A DNA stretch of 12,146 nucleotides. Origin: Nitrosomonadaceae bacterium (lineage in GTDB: Bacteria > Pseudomonadota > Gammaproteobacteria > Burkholderiales > Nitrosomonadaceae). A model generated the notes under the pieces. It searched no databases and was not told where the DNA came from. It saw only the letters and a program-made list of their open reading frames with translations. The stretch is taken from assembly GCA_024644425.1 (NCBI GenBank), contig JAHELA010000034.1, positions 1-12,146 of the forward strand, read 5' to 3'. This document shows, in pieces, positions 1 through 6,497 of this stretch. How positions within the stretch are numbered: position 1 is the first letter of the stretch; every line of letters begins with the position of its first letter. A program made the translations under genes and the position numbers.

Positions 1-213
1 CACACAATGCACTTTGATGTATTTACAGGGGTAAAAGATGATCAAAAAGCAGTTGAATATGCCAAGCAATGGTTGGTTTCAATCGATGAAGGTGATGCAG
101 TAATTTCAAGCAAGGAGTGCAGATTCTGCCATAGCCAGAGTGCTCCTGACAACGTCATAGAAGCAATTAACAAAGATGGATACTTTATTTACAAGATGGA
201 GGGTTGTAAGTAA
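1..213 (+). CDS. DUF2024 family protein, C-terminal part (5' end outside window)
   Basis: The frame is open from base 1 and ends at TAA 211-213, giving 70 visible residues. The text MHFDVF near the left edge, CRFCHSQ in the middle and GYFIYKMEGC at the end match my memory of DUF2024, a small cytoplasmic family of about 85-90 residues known from Nitrosomonas among others, with no established function. Family members normally have an extra N-terminal strand (a VYDTYV-like segment) before MHFD, so the ATG at 7 is probably internal and the true start lies left of the window. Three cysteines and a histidine (CxxCH plus a Cys near the C-terminus) are conserved-looking and could bind a metal, but this is speculation. 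It converges on the PqqD-like gene with only six bases between the two stop codons. Confidence 0.8.
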   Translation, partial: HTMHFDVFTGVKDDQKAVEYAKQWLVSIDEGDAVISSKECRFCHSQSAPDNVIEAINKDGYFIYKMEGCK

Positions 214-219
214 CTTAAC

Positions 220-498
220 CTAGTATTTCTCTACTAGATTAAGGGCGTTGAGCTCTGCAAGGAGCTGTTCTATTTGGAGCTCATGCTCTACAGATGATTT
301 AGATTGATCTGTGGGTATAATAAGGTTAGCGAGCGACATTGAATCCATTGGGGATTTTTGTAATTTTAATAATAACTGTCCAGCAGTAAAATTAAGTAAG
401 TGAGTATCCCCAGAAAGACTGTTATAGATGACGTATTCACTATCCCAAGTATGGACACATAGAGCTTCTTGATCAGATGATATTATTTTCCACTTCAC
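220..498 (-). CDS. PqqD-like small protein (HPr-rel-A system PqqD family type)
   Basis: A 92-residue soluble protein. Its start codon is GTG (496-498), with no Shine-Dalgarno sequence, and it ends at TAG 220-222. The hallmark is SGDTHLL at residues 29-35, preceded by an aromatic/Trp-rich strand region and followed by a helical C-terminus ending in LNALNLVEKY. That is the layout of the PqqD / RiPP-recognition winged-helix fold, in which the protein binds a precursor peptide and presents it to a modifying enzyme. The SGDTHLL variety resembles, from memory, the branch named 'HPr-rel-A system PqqD family chaperone', usually found near an HPr-kinase-like gene; no such kinase is visible here. It lies 73 bp downstream of the Tat-exported protein gene on the same strand and is probably co-transcribed with it. 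Family assignment is fairly sure; function and partner are inferred. Confidence 0.72.
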   Translation of the reverse strand: MKWKIISSDQEALCVHTWDSEYVIYNSLSGDTHLLNFTAGQLLLKLQKSPMDSMSLANLIIPTDQSKSSVEHELQIEQLLAELNALNLVEKY

Positions 499-514
499 TT
501 TATAAATTTGTCAC

Positions 515-535
515 TAAGGTTCTATCAGAGCCTTA
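515..535 (-). promoter_or_regulatory. Intercistronic inverted repeat before the PqqD-like gene
   Basis: On the minus strand, arms TAAGG and CCTTA enclose a C/A mismatch, a further 3-bp TCT/AGA stem and a GAT loop. It lies 16 bases upstream of the GTG start of the PqqD-like gene, between it and the Tat-protein gene. No T-run follows, so it is not a standard intrinsic terminator. It might be an RNA-processing or expression-tuning hairpin, or a chance repeat. Confidence 0.3.
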
Positions 536-571
536 CGATTGAGCCAGAAGATATATAATACTACCTATTAT

Positions 572-1270
572 TTATGTAAGGCTATGCAGATAGTAGATAA
601 TATCCTGTGAATACCATTGAACTCCTGCTGTCGGCTCGAAAAACCCTTTCATTTCATATTCCAGGAATATTTCCACGACTTTTGTCTCGGTCAACGGTGG
701 TGTCAATCCAAGTGCTGAATTGAGCAATGCTGCTACACAATGCCCTCCCATTTCGTTATTCATCCATAACACCTGCATCATAGATCTTCCGGGAAATTGG
801 CTACTACCAGGGAACGCCTGTTGAAATGGGGTTCCACCCACCCATTTATCTATATTATTTGTACTACCTGTAATTACGTTATTTGAACTTGTGCCGCTGC
901 TTGAGCTTTCGCTTTCGCTTTCGCTGGTATTATTGTTTGTGTTAGAACCTGTGTTAACATCATATACGCCTGGTTCATATATGGTTCCCTTCCATGCTTC
1001 AGGATGATTGGCATAATAATCTGGGTAATTGCCAAAGCACATTTGTTCAATATGGGAGCTGGTATTTCCTGAGAGAAACCCAGAAGGGGATTTACAAAGA
1101 GAATTCGCCAATACAGGCCGACTAGCAAGTGTAAGAATAACTCCAGACGCAGCTAACCCAGTTTTTGCAAAACGCCTTCGTGAGGCGTCAACAGATTTCG
1201 TTTTGTCTTTAAGATTATCGAGTTGTTGCTTATCTTTCATATTATCACTTTGATCTTTATTGGTAGTCAA
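572..1270 (-). CDS. Tat-signal exported protein of unknown function, Ser/Asn-rich linker
   Basis: A 232-residue protein read from a TTG start at 1268-1270. That start has the best ribosome binding site in the window, AAGGAG six bases upstream (1277-1282). An in-frame ATG at 1321 would give 249 residues but has no such site. Residues 30-36, SRRRFAK, are a near-perfect twin-arginine motif, followed by a hydrophobic stretch and a likely cleavage after PVLA (about residue 55). This predicts Tat export of a folded protein to the periplasm. The mature part starts with LCKSPSGFLSGN, then a Cys and a YPDYYANHPEAW segment (about 82-93). A low-complexity Asn/Ser/Glu linker (about 101-141, with ESESES) follows, then a conserved-looking end with HCVAALLNSALG (about 177-188) and FFEPTAGVQW (about 210-219). 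I do not know its function. The segments resemble secreted proteins carrying a 'GYWKNHPEAW...AALLNA' domain, recalled from memory. The PqqD-like gene follows it. Confidence 0.75.
   Translation of the reverse strand: MTTNKDQSDNMKDKQQLDNLKDKTKSVDASRRRFAKTGLAASGVILTLASRPVLANSLCKSPSGFLSGNTSSHIEQMCFGNYPDYYANHPEAWKGTIYEPGVYDVNTGSNTNNNTSESESESSSSGTSSNNVITGSTNNIDKWVGGTPFQQAFPGSSQFPGRSMMQVLWMNNEMGGHCVAALLNSALGLTPPLTETKVVEIFLEYEMKGFFEPTAGVQWYSQDIIYYLHSLT
905..925. repeat. GCTTTC hexanucleotide tandem repeat (3.5 copies)
   Basis: Three and a half direct copies of GCTTTC lie inside the Tat-exported protein gene. Read on the minus strand they encode the alternating Glu-Ser run of the low-complexity linker. 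Gain or loss of a unit keeps the frame and adds or removes two residues, so the linker length could vary between strains. Confidence 0.8.
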
Positions 1271-1410
1271 ATTACACTCCTTAGTTACTACAAACAGTGC
1301 GGCGAAAGTTTTATATACCATGCAAATGCAGAGTAATGCTATTTCACGCGGAATTCTGTGTGAGAAATCACAATATTAGTTATTATTAAGTATATTTTTA
1401 ACTTTATTCT

Positions 1411-1427
1411 TATATTAATTTAATATA
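1411..1427. repeat. Perfect AT-only inverted repeat, 8-bp arms, 1-bp spacer
   Basis: The arms TATATTAA and TTAATATA flank a single T in the long AT-rich gap upstream of the Tat-protein gene. It could be a regulator binding site, but in such AT-rich DNA it may be accidental. Confidence 0.35.
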
Positions 1428-1511
1428 CAAGCAATTTTTATACCATAATTATTATTATGTTGTTTTACAAATAGATATCTATAAAATGTGAGAAAATAAT
1501 AAAGTATATGT

Positions 1512-1534
1512 AAAAAACTCCGACAGTTCTTTTA
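1512..1534 (-). terminator. Possible weak intrinsic terminator after ubiD
   Basis: On the minus strand, AACT and AGTT pair around a GTCGG loop. The flanking A and T runs extend the stem past a bulged G, and the T6 run lies immediately downstream. It is about 60 bases past the ubiD stop, where the ubiC-ubiA-ubiD transcript should end. The stem is short and AT-rich, so the call is tentative. Confidence 0.35.
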
Positions 1535-1593
1535 ACTAGTAGTCATTAATTTTGCTTAATTTAGTTGTTCAATTAGAAATTGATAGGTAAGAA

Positions 1594-3057
1594 TCAAATT
1601 CCAAGATCATTCCAGATTTCATTTATTCGATTTTGAACTGCCCGATCCATCACAATCGGTTTGCCCCATGTGCGAATGGTTTCTCCAGGCCATTTATTAG
1701 TGGCATCAAGTCCCATTTTTCCACCAAGTCCTGACACTGGACTAGCAAAGTCGAGATAATCTATAGGCGTGTTTTCTACGAGTAGCGTGTCACGTACTGG
1801 ATCAACACGAGTGGTAATTGCCCAGATAACTTCTTTCCATTCACGTATATCTACGTCATCGTCTGTAACAATGATAAATTTAGTGTACATGAATTGACGC
1901 AAGAAACTCCACACGCCAAACATCACACGCTTAGCGTGACCGGCATACTGTTTTTTTATGCTTATTACAGCCATTCGGTAGGAGCAGCCCTCAGGGGGCA
2001 GGTAAAAATCAGTGATTTCTGGAAACTGTTTTCGTAATAGTGGTACAAATACTTCGTTTAAGGCTACGCCTAGAATTGCTGGTTCATCTGGCGGTTTACC
2101 TGTGTAAGTCGAATGATAAATTGGACTATTTCGCATGGTAATGCGTTCAATAGTAAATACTGGGAACGTTTCTTGCTCATTATAATAACCAGTGTGGTCA
2201 CCAAATGGTCCTTCAAGTGCTGTTTCATTAGGATAGATGTAACCTTCTAACACAATTTCTGAGCTTGCGGGGACCTGTAAATTATGGCTTAGGCATTTTA
2301 CGATTTCTGTTTTTGTACCACGTAGCAATCCAGCAAATTGGTATTCACTCAAGTTATCTGGGACTGGGGTGACAGCACCAAGTATGGTTGCCGGATCTGC
2401 TCCAAGCGCAACTGCTAGCGGATATGGCTGTCCTGGGCTAGCTAGGCAAAAATCACGAAAATCAAGAGCGCCTCCACGATGTGCTAACCAGCGCATGATA
2501 AGTTTATTTGGTGAGATTACTTGTTGACGATAAATACCTAAATTCTGCCTTGTCTTTTTTGGACCCTTGGTAACAGTTAAGCCCCAAGTAATCAGAGGAC
2601 TCGCGTCTTCAGGCCAGCATGTTTGGATCGGTAATTTGTAAAGATCTACATCACTACCTTCCCAAACTATTTCCTGGCATGGTGCGCTGGATAATATTTT
2701 TGGAGCCATGTTAACAATTTGCTTTAGTACAGGCAATTTGTCCCATGTGTCTTTCAAGCTTTTGGGTGGATCTGGTTCCTTAAGATACGATAAGAGTTCA
2801 CCCACTTCTCTTAATGATTCAACCGACTCTTGCCCCATGCCCATTGCAACACGTTTTGACGTACCAAACAAATTGCCTAATACAGGAATATTATGCCCCT
2901 TGGGATTTTCAAATAAAATTGCTGGGCCAGAAGTTTTTAACAACCGATCACAAATTTCGGTCATTTCCAAATAGGGACTAACCTCTTTTGCTATACGTTT
3001 TAATTCGCCCTTGTCTTCTAGTTGTGCGAGAAAGCCGCGTAGATCTTTATATTTCAT
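1594..3057 (-). CDS. ubiD: 4-hydroxy-3-polyprenylbenzoate decarboxylase UbiD
   Basis: A 487-residue protein, close to the length of the roughly 497-residue E. coli enzyme. UbiD removes the carboxyl group of 3-polyprenyl-4-hydroxybenzoate in ubiquinone synthesis using prenylated FMN supplied by UbiX, which is not in this window. Supporting segments include WPEDASPLITWG (about 148-159) and QNLGIYRQQ (171-179, with the Asn expected to bind the metal/cofactor). RWLAHRGGA (189-197) and LEGYIYP (from 270) follow. LEGPFGDHTGYY (281-292) carries the Glu/Asp residues typical of the UbiD active site. The C-terminus is the usual alpha/beta region, including TDDDVDIREWKEVIWA. The ATG at 3057 lies 11 bases after the ubiA stop, without a visible Shine-Dalgarno sequence, so translation probably depends on ubiA. 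Function is confident from the overall family signature. Confidence 0.96.
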   Translation of the reverse strand: MKYKDLRGFLAQLEDKGELKRIAKEVSPYLEMTEICDRLLKTSGPAILFENPKGHNIPVLGNLFGTSKRVAMGMGQESVESLREVGELLSYLKEPDPPKSLKDTWDKLPVLKQIVNMAPKILSSAPCQEIVWEGSDVDLYKLPIQTCWPEDASPLITWGLTVTKGPKKTRQNLGIYRQQVISPNKLIMRWLAHRGGALDFRDFCLASPGQPYPLAVALGADPATILGAVTPVPDNLSEYQFAGLLRGTKTEIVKCLSHNLQVPASSEIVLEGYIYPNETALEGPFGDHTGYYNEQETFPVFTIERITMRNSPIYHSTYTGKPPDEPAILGVALNEVFVPLLRKQFPEITDFYLPPEGCSYRMAVISIKKQYAGHAKRVMFGVWSFLRQFMYTKFIIVTDDDVDIREWKEVIWAITTRVDPVRDTLLVENTPIDYLDFASPVSGLGGKMGLDATNKWPGETIRTWGKPIVMDRAVQNRINEIWNDLGI

Positions 3058-3068
3058 CAGATTAGTAT

Positions 3069-3941
3069 TTAATAGGTTGTTCCAACAAAATAATCAAGCA
3101 CTATGCCAACAAATACTGTTGCCCCTACCCAGTTATTGTGAAGAAAAGCTTTAAAACAATGCGCTGGTTCACGATTGTGTATCAGATAGTATTGATACAT
3201 TATAAGGCCTAACGTAGCTCCAAGACCGATATAATATACAAAACCGAGATTCTTAATTAGTCCAACAGTAACCATAATACCTAGAAAAGTTACATGACAA
3301 AGCATAATTCCGGCCACATCATAACGTCCAAATGTGATAGCAGAAGTTTTAATACCAATCTTTAAATCGTCAGCCTTATCCACCATTGCGTACTCTGTGT
3401 CGTAGGCGATCACCCACAGCAAATTTGCTGTCATTAACAGCCATACAATCATGGGCAACTCCCCGGTTTGCGCAGCAAATGCCATTGGGATACCAAAACT
3501 AAAAGCAATACCCAGATACGCTTGTGGAATTACAAAGAAACGTTTTGTAAATGGATAACTCCCTGCAAGTAACAATGCAAAAACTGACAGTAAAATGGTG
3601 AGAAAGTTTAAGCTAAGAATCAAGAGAAATGCACATAAGCTTAGGCTTGTTGCCAGGAGTAGCGCTTCTTTTGTGCTTACTGCTCCGGTAGCTAGCGGGC
3701 GATCCTTAGTACGCTGTACATATGGATCGAAGTTACGGTCAGCGTAATCGTTTATTACACAGCCAGCAGAACGCATAAGTATAGTACCTAATACAAATAT
3801 CCAAACAATAGGCCAATTTGGCATACCCCCTGCGGCAATCCATAAACCCCATAAAGTGGGCCATAGTAGTAATAAAATACCAATAGGTTTATCTAAACGC
3901 ATCAACTTTTCGTAATGCTCAAGTCTTTCTGTGATAATCAC
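3069..3941 (-). CDS. ubiA: 4-hydroxybenzoate polyprenyltransferase UbiA
   Basis: An integral membrane prenyltransferase that attaches the polyprenyl tail to 4-hydroxybenzoate, the product of UbiC, to give the substrate of UbiD. I place the start at GTG 3939-3941, where it overlaps the ubiC stop codon in a GTGA junction. This gives 290 residues, the same length as the E. coli enzyme. The open frame continues upstream to a GTG at 4028, but that extension overlaps ubiC and has no family resemblance. MRLDKPIGILLLLWPTLWGLW, near the N-terminus, is characteristic. The two Asp-rich prenyl-diphosphate/Mg2+ motifs are present: NDYADRNFD (64-72), followed by KDRPLA, and DTEYAMVDKADD (181-192). Multiple hydrophobic helices fill the remainder. 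It forms an operon with ubiC and ubiD. Confidence 0.96.
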   Translation of the reverse strand: MIITERLEHYEKLMRLDKPIGILLLLWPTLWGLWIAAGGMPNWPIVWIFVLGTILMRSAGCVINDYADRNFDPYVQRTKDRPLATGAVSTKEALLLATSLSLCAFLLILSLNFLTILLSVFALLLAGSYPFTKRFFVIPQAYLGIAFSFGIPMAFAAQTGELPMIVWLLMTANLLWVIAYDTEYAMVDKADDLKIGIKTSAITFGRYDVAGIMLCHVTFLGIMVTVGLIKNLGFVYYIGLGATLGLIMYQYYLIHNREPAHCFKAFLHNNWVGATVFVGIVLDYFVGTTY

Positions 3942-4480
3942 AATACTAAGTCCAAGATGGGAGGAAGGAACACTTCGGTGACTAATATAGGTTGTCCATC
4001 TAAAGTGAATAAGGAACGACGTGCCCACAGATTAGAATAGGTTGTATGTAAATCTACGCAAGCTCGGTGAAACAAAGGATGGCTCGAGTTTAATTTTTTA
4101 AATTGTAAAGGCGTACGCTTGACAACTGGATTAGTAAAAAGCATTGTTCCTAGAGATTTATTGCCAAGGTTACCTAATCTACACCATGCTCCTCGTAAGT
4201 TTTTTCTTGCTACAACAGAATGCGCAAACACCATTGGTGTTTTACCACAATATAGGTAGACTTCACGAACATGTGCTAATTCTCTTTTGCGCAAGCCTAA
4301 TACAGGGAGCTCATCTTCATATGCTGTTGAAAGCGATTGAAAAACAGGCTCAACACGAAAATTCTTACAACGTATTTGTATTAGGCGTGTAAGAGACCCA
4401 CGATTTAGCAACCAGCTACGAATTTGGGGTGAAATAGAAACTGGCGCAGAAAGCCATCCTGAAGCCTGAACAGAGTTCAT
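3938..4480 (-). CDS. ubiC: Chorismate lyase UbiC
   Basis: A 180-residue soluble enzyme (E. coli about 165) that splits chorismate into pyruvate and 4-hydroxybenzoate, the committed entry into ubiquinone synthesis. Recognisable features are the REVYLYC segment at 72-78, whose Arg matches the family's chorismate-binding Arg. LGTMLF lies at about 110-115. The C-terminal WARRSLFTLDGQPILVTEVFLP (152-173) carries the conserved catalytic Glu (E169). It starts at ATG 4480 with no evident Shine-Dalgarno sequence and ends in a TGA that overlaps the ubiA start, so the two genes are translationally coupled. It is the first gene of the ubiC-ubiA-ubiD unit; its promoter should lie in the gap 4481-4777. Confidence 0.94.
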   Translation of the reverse strand: MNSVQASGWLSAPVSISPQIRSWLLNRGSLTRLIQIRCKNFRVEPVFQSLSTAYEDELPVLGLRKRELAHVREVYLYCGKTPMVFAHSVVARKNLRGAWCRLGNLGNKSLGTMLFTNPVVKRTPLQFKKLNSSHPLFHRACVDLHTTYSNLWARRSLFTLDGQPILVTEVFLPPILDLVL

Positions 4481-4777
4481 TGCAACAAAAATATATAAAA
4501 TGAATTGTGTCGCATAGTCTGGGCCTTTAAAACATCCTTCTCAAAGTGACGTGAAGATAATTAGTTCTAAGCTCAATTTATTAAAGTTTCTTCGATAGGT
4601 TTCATATCTCGTTTTTTCAAATTAAGTGATGTTGTTTGCAACTCTTGTTTTCTGTACTTAGTTTTGCTTAAAATTTGAAACTATAAATATAGTATGTAGT
4701 TTACCTATATGACAGCACGGAAAATACATATTCATCTGATACAATTACTTTATTCCTTTAAGTTTAGAAATATAGGA
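4481..4777. other. Intergenic region upstream of ubiC, presumed promoter
   Basis: These 297 AT-rich bases between the ABC permease gene and ubiC, both on the minus strand, carry no convincing coding frame. An inverted repeat, ACTATA and TATAGT with an AA spacer, is at 4680-4693. A TATATATT sequence lies about 10-20 bases before the ubiC ATG on the minus strand and could be a -10 element. No confident -35 element or strong terminator for the permease gene was found. Confidence 0.4.
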
Positions 4778-5755
4778 TTAACGTTTTTTTGATAGTAACA
4801 GTAAAAGCATTGGTACCCCCAGTAGCGCCGTAAACACTCCGACCGGTAATTGCTGGGGTGCCCATAGGACACGTGCCAGCGTGTCAGCCAATGTAAGAAA
4901 ACAGCCTCCAAATAGTATGGATAAGGGAAGCAGCCACTGATAATTATTTACACCTAGTAGCCGAATAATATGAGGGACAATAAGGCCAACAAAGCCAATT
5001 GCACCAGCCAACATTAATGCTGCGACAGTTACTAACGAAGCACAAAAATAAATTCCTATTTGAAGTGGTAGTACCGCTATCCCTAGTGTTTTAGCCTTCA
5101 TATGACCGAGATTAAGAACATTAAGTTTTCTAGAAAAGATGATACTTATAGTTCCCACAATCAAAAGAATAATCCATGCAGGCAATATTTCTTCGGCACG
5201 AGAAACATCCCCCATCAGCCAAAACAACATTCCTTTTACATTGTTGATTGGTGCAAGTGTCAGTATAAGGGTTATTAATGCAGTGCAACCAGCGGATAAC
5301 ACAACTCCAGTTAAGAGTAATCTATAGAGGTTCCAGTTACCAGTACGAAAACTTAGTCCGAACACAACTGCAATTGCAAGTAGCGCGCCTGCCAGAGAGA
5401 TTAAATTAGTAAACAACATCCCCCATCCTAGCAACGTTGCGGTAAGTGCGCCCACTGCCGCGCCACCAGATACGCCAAGAATATAGGGGTCCGCTAGTGG
5501 ATTACGTAACAACACTTGTAACAATGCTCCGGCAAGTGCTAGTAAACCTCCACAAACAAATGATGCCGAAATTCGTGGTAAACGAAGTTCCCAGATTATC
5601 TGAGTAGTGACATCATTTGTTGGAAATAGCAATATGTGAACTATTTTGTAGAGAGTAATATTTACACTACCAAAAAATAACCCAATAATTAAACTTACTA
5701 CCGAGAGTATAAGAAAAATGATTAGTAGTATTAAAGGATTTTTAATAAAAGCCAC
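4778..5755 (-). CDS. FecCD/BtuC-type ABC transporter permease
   Basis: A 325-residue inner-membrane permease of the FecCD/BtuC family, which imports vitamin B12, haem or ferric siderophores from the periplasm. LRLPRISASFVCGGLLALAG (about 57-76), LLRNPLADPYILGVSGGAA (from about 82) and GAIGFVGLIVPHIIRLL near residue 250 are family signatures. The last is the cytoplasmic coupling region that contacts the ATPase. The C-terminus PVGVFTALLGVPMLLLLL is also typical. About ten hydrophobic segments are present, as expected. The start is GTG (5753-5755) with no good ribosome binding site. Neither a BtuD/FecE-type ATPase nor a periplasmic binding protein is next to it, which is unusual; partners must be elsewhere. 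The substrate cannot be decided from sequence alone; btuC is possible. Confidence 0.92.
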   Translation of the reverse strand: MAFIKNPLILLIIFLILSVVSLIIGLFFGSVNITLYKIVHILLFPTNDVTTQIIWELRLPRISASFVCGGLLALAGALLQVLLRNPLADPYILGVSGGAAVGALTATLLGWGMLFTNLISLAGALLAIAVVFGLSFRTGNWNLYRLLLTGVVLSAGCTALITLILTLAPINNVKGMLFWLMGDVSRAEEILPAWIILLIVGTISIIFSRKLNVLNLGHMKAKTLGIAVLPLQIGIYFCASLVTVAALMLAGAIGFVGLIVPHIIRLLGVNNYQWLLPLSILFGGCFLTLADTLARVLWAPQQLPVGVFTALLGVPMLLLLLSKKR

Positions 5756-5834
5756 TTGGAATTGTAAAAATCAAAATGCTTTGGTTCAGATTAAAGTGCG
5801 AAAATATTATTATGACAGTTTATCAATTGTGACT

Positions 5835-6497
5835 TTATCGTAGGCTGATGACGGGCCAGTTATTTTTTTTAGCATGATTCTTAAGTGTTATATCGGGATC
5901 CACTGCTACAGGGTGAGTTACTTTGTTAAGTAATGGTATATCATTTAGGGAGTCACTATAAAACCAGCTTTCAAGGAACGATAACCAAGTCAGATTGCGT
6001 TCATCAAGCCAGTCTTCTAACCTCTTTATCTTTCCTTCCCTAAAGCAAGGTGTTCCTGAAACTTTACCGGTGAATTCACCATTTATCAGTTCTGGTTCGG
6101 TAGCAATTAAGTTATTTATTCCTAGTGCTTGTGCAATTGGCGCAGTAACGAATTGATTTGTAGCAGTGATTATGACGCAAAGGTCACCTCCTAGCATATG
6201 TTTATTGATTAACTCGTGGGCACCTGGAGCAATCATCGGTAAAATTCTTTTTGTCATGAATTCGTTATGCCAACTGTTAAGTTGGGTTCGGGTATGGCGT
6301 GATAAAGGCTTTAACTGAAAATCTAAGAATTGATGTATATCAAGGGTCCCAGCCCTATATTGCTCATAGAATTCTAAGTTACGTGCTTCATATACCTCAC
6401 GATCAAGGACTTGTTGCTCTATTAGGAATTGAGCCCATTCAAAATCACTGTCACTTGTCAGCAGTGTATTATCGAGGTCAAATAGTGCCAGATTCAT
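5835..6497 (-). CDS. HAD-IB family phosphatase (SerB/CicA-like)
   Basis: A 220-residue haloacid-dehalogenase superfamily hydrolase. I chose the ATG at 6497 because it overlaps the hda stop in an ATGA junction and places MNLALFDLDNTLL at the N-terminus, as in the family; the open frame to 6563 would add 22 unrelated residues. The four HAD motifs are present. Motif I is DLDNT (D7 nucleophile, D9 acid/base) and motif II is in VIITATN (about 108-114). The motif III Lys is in EGKIKRLEDW (about K156), and motif IV is YSDSLND (180-186). The helical cap insert after motif I fits subfamily IB, which contains phosphoserine phosphatase-like enzymes acting on small phosphomonoesters. The physiological substrate is unknown. 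It is the last gene of the perM-hda-HAD unit. Confidence 0.9.
   Translation of the reverse strand: MNLALFDLDNTLLTSDSDFEWAQFLIEQQVLDREVYEARNLEFYEQYRAGTLDIHQFLDFQLKPLSRHTRTQLNSWHNEFMTKRILPMIAPGAHELINKHMLGGDLCVIITATNQFVTAPIAQALGINNLIATEPELINGEFTGKVSGTPCFREGKIKRLEDWLDERNLTWLSFLESWFYSDSLNDIPLLNKVTHPVAVDPDITLKNHAKKNNWPVISLR

Larger units (their letters stand above)
1271..1593. other. AT-rich intergenic region between ubiD and the Tat-protein gene
   Basis: This stretch of 323 bases has no coding frame that I would defend. It holds the ribosome binding site of the Tat-protein gene (1277-1282). On the minus strand it also has a TATATA sequence (about 1312-1317) that could be a -10 element placing transcription start close to the TTG codon. 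A perfect 8-1-8 inverted repeat sits at 1411-1427, and there is a weak hairpin with a T-run near 1512-1534 downstream of ubiD. No clear -35 element is visible. It most likely carries the end of the ubi transcript and the promoter of the Tat/PqqD-like pair. Confidence 0.5.

Noticed and set aside
115..135. CxxCH (CRFCH), a c-type haem-binding-like motif, in the DUF2024 protein
   Set aside because: The DUF2024 family is small and looks cytoplasmic, and the visible part offers no export signal. The motif is a family-conserved Cys/His pattern and not evidence of a cytochrome.
874..1128. Minus-strand frame of 84 codons with an Ala/Lys-rich repeat-like end
   Set aside because: It lies in another frame of the Tat-exported protein gene. 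Its repetitive look comes from the GCTTTC repeat read out of frame.
3942..4028. N-terminal extension of UbiA to an upstream GTG
   Set aside because: It overlaps 91 bases of ubiC, has no family resemblance and would exceed the usual UbiA length; the GTGA-coupled start fits better.
4144..4392. Plus-strand frame of 82 codons opposite ubiC
   Set aside because: It is antisense to a well-supported gene, with no recognisable family or start signal.
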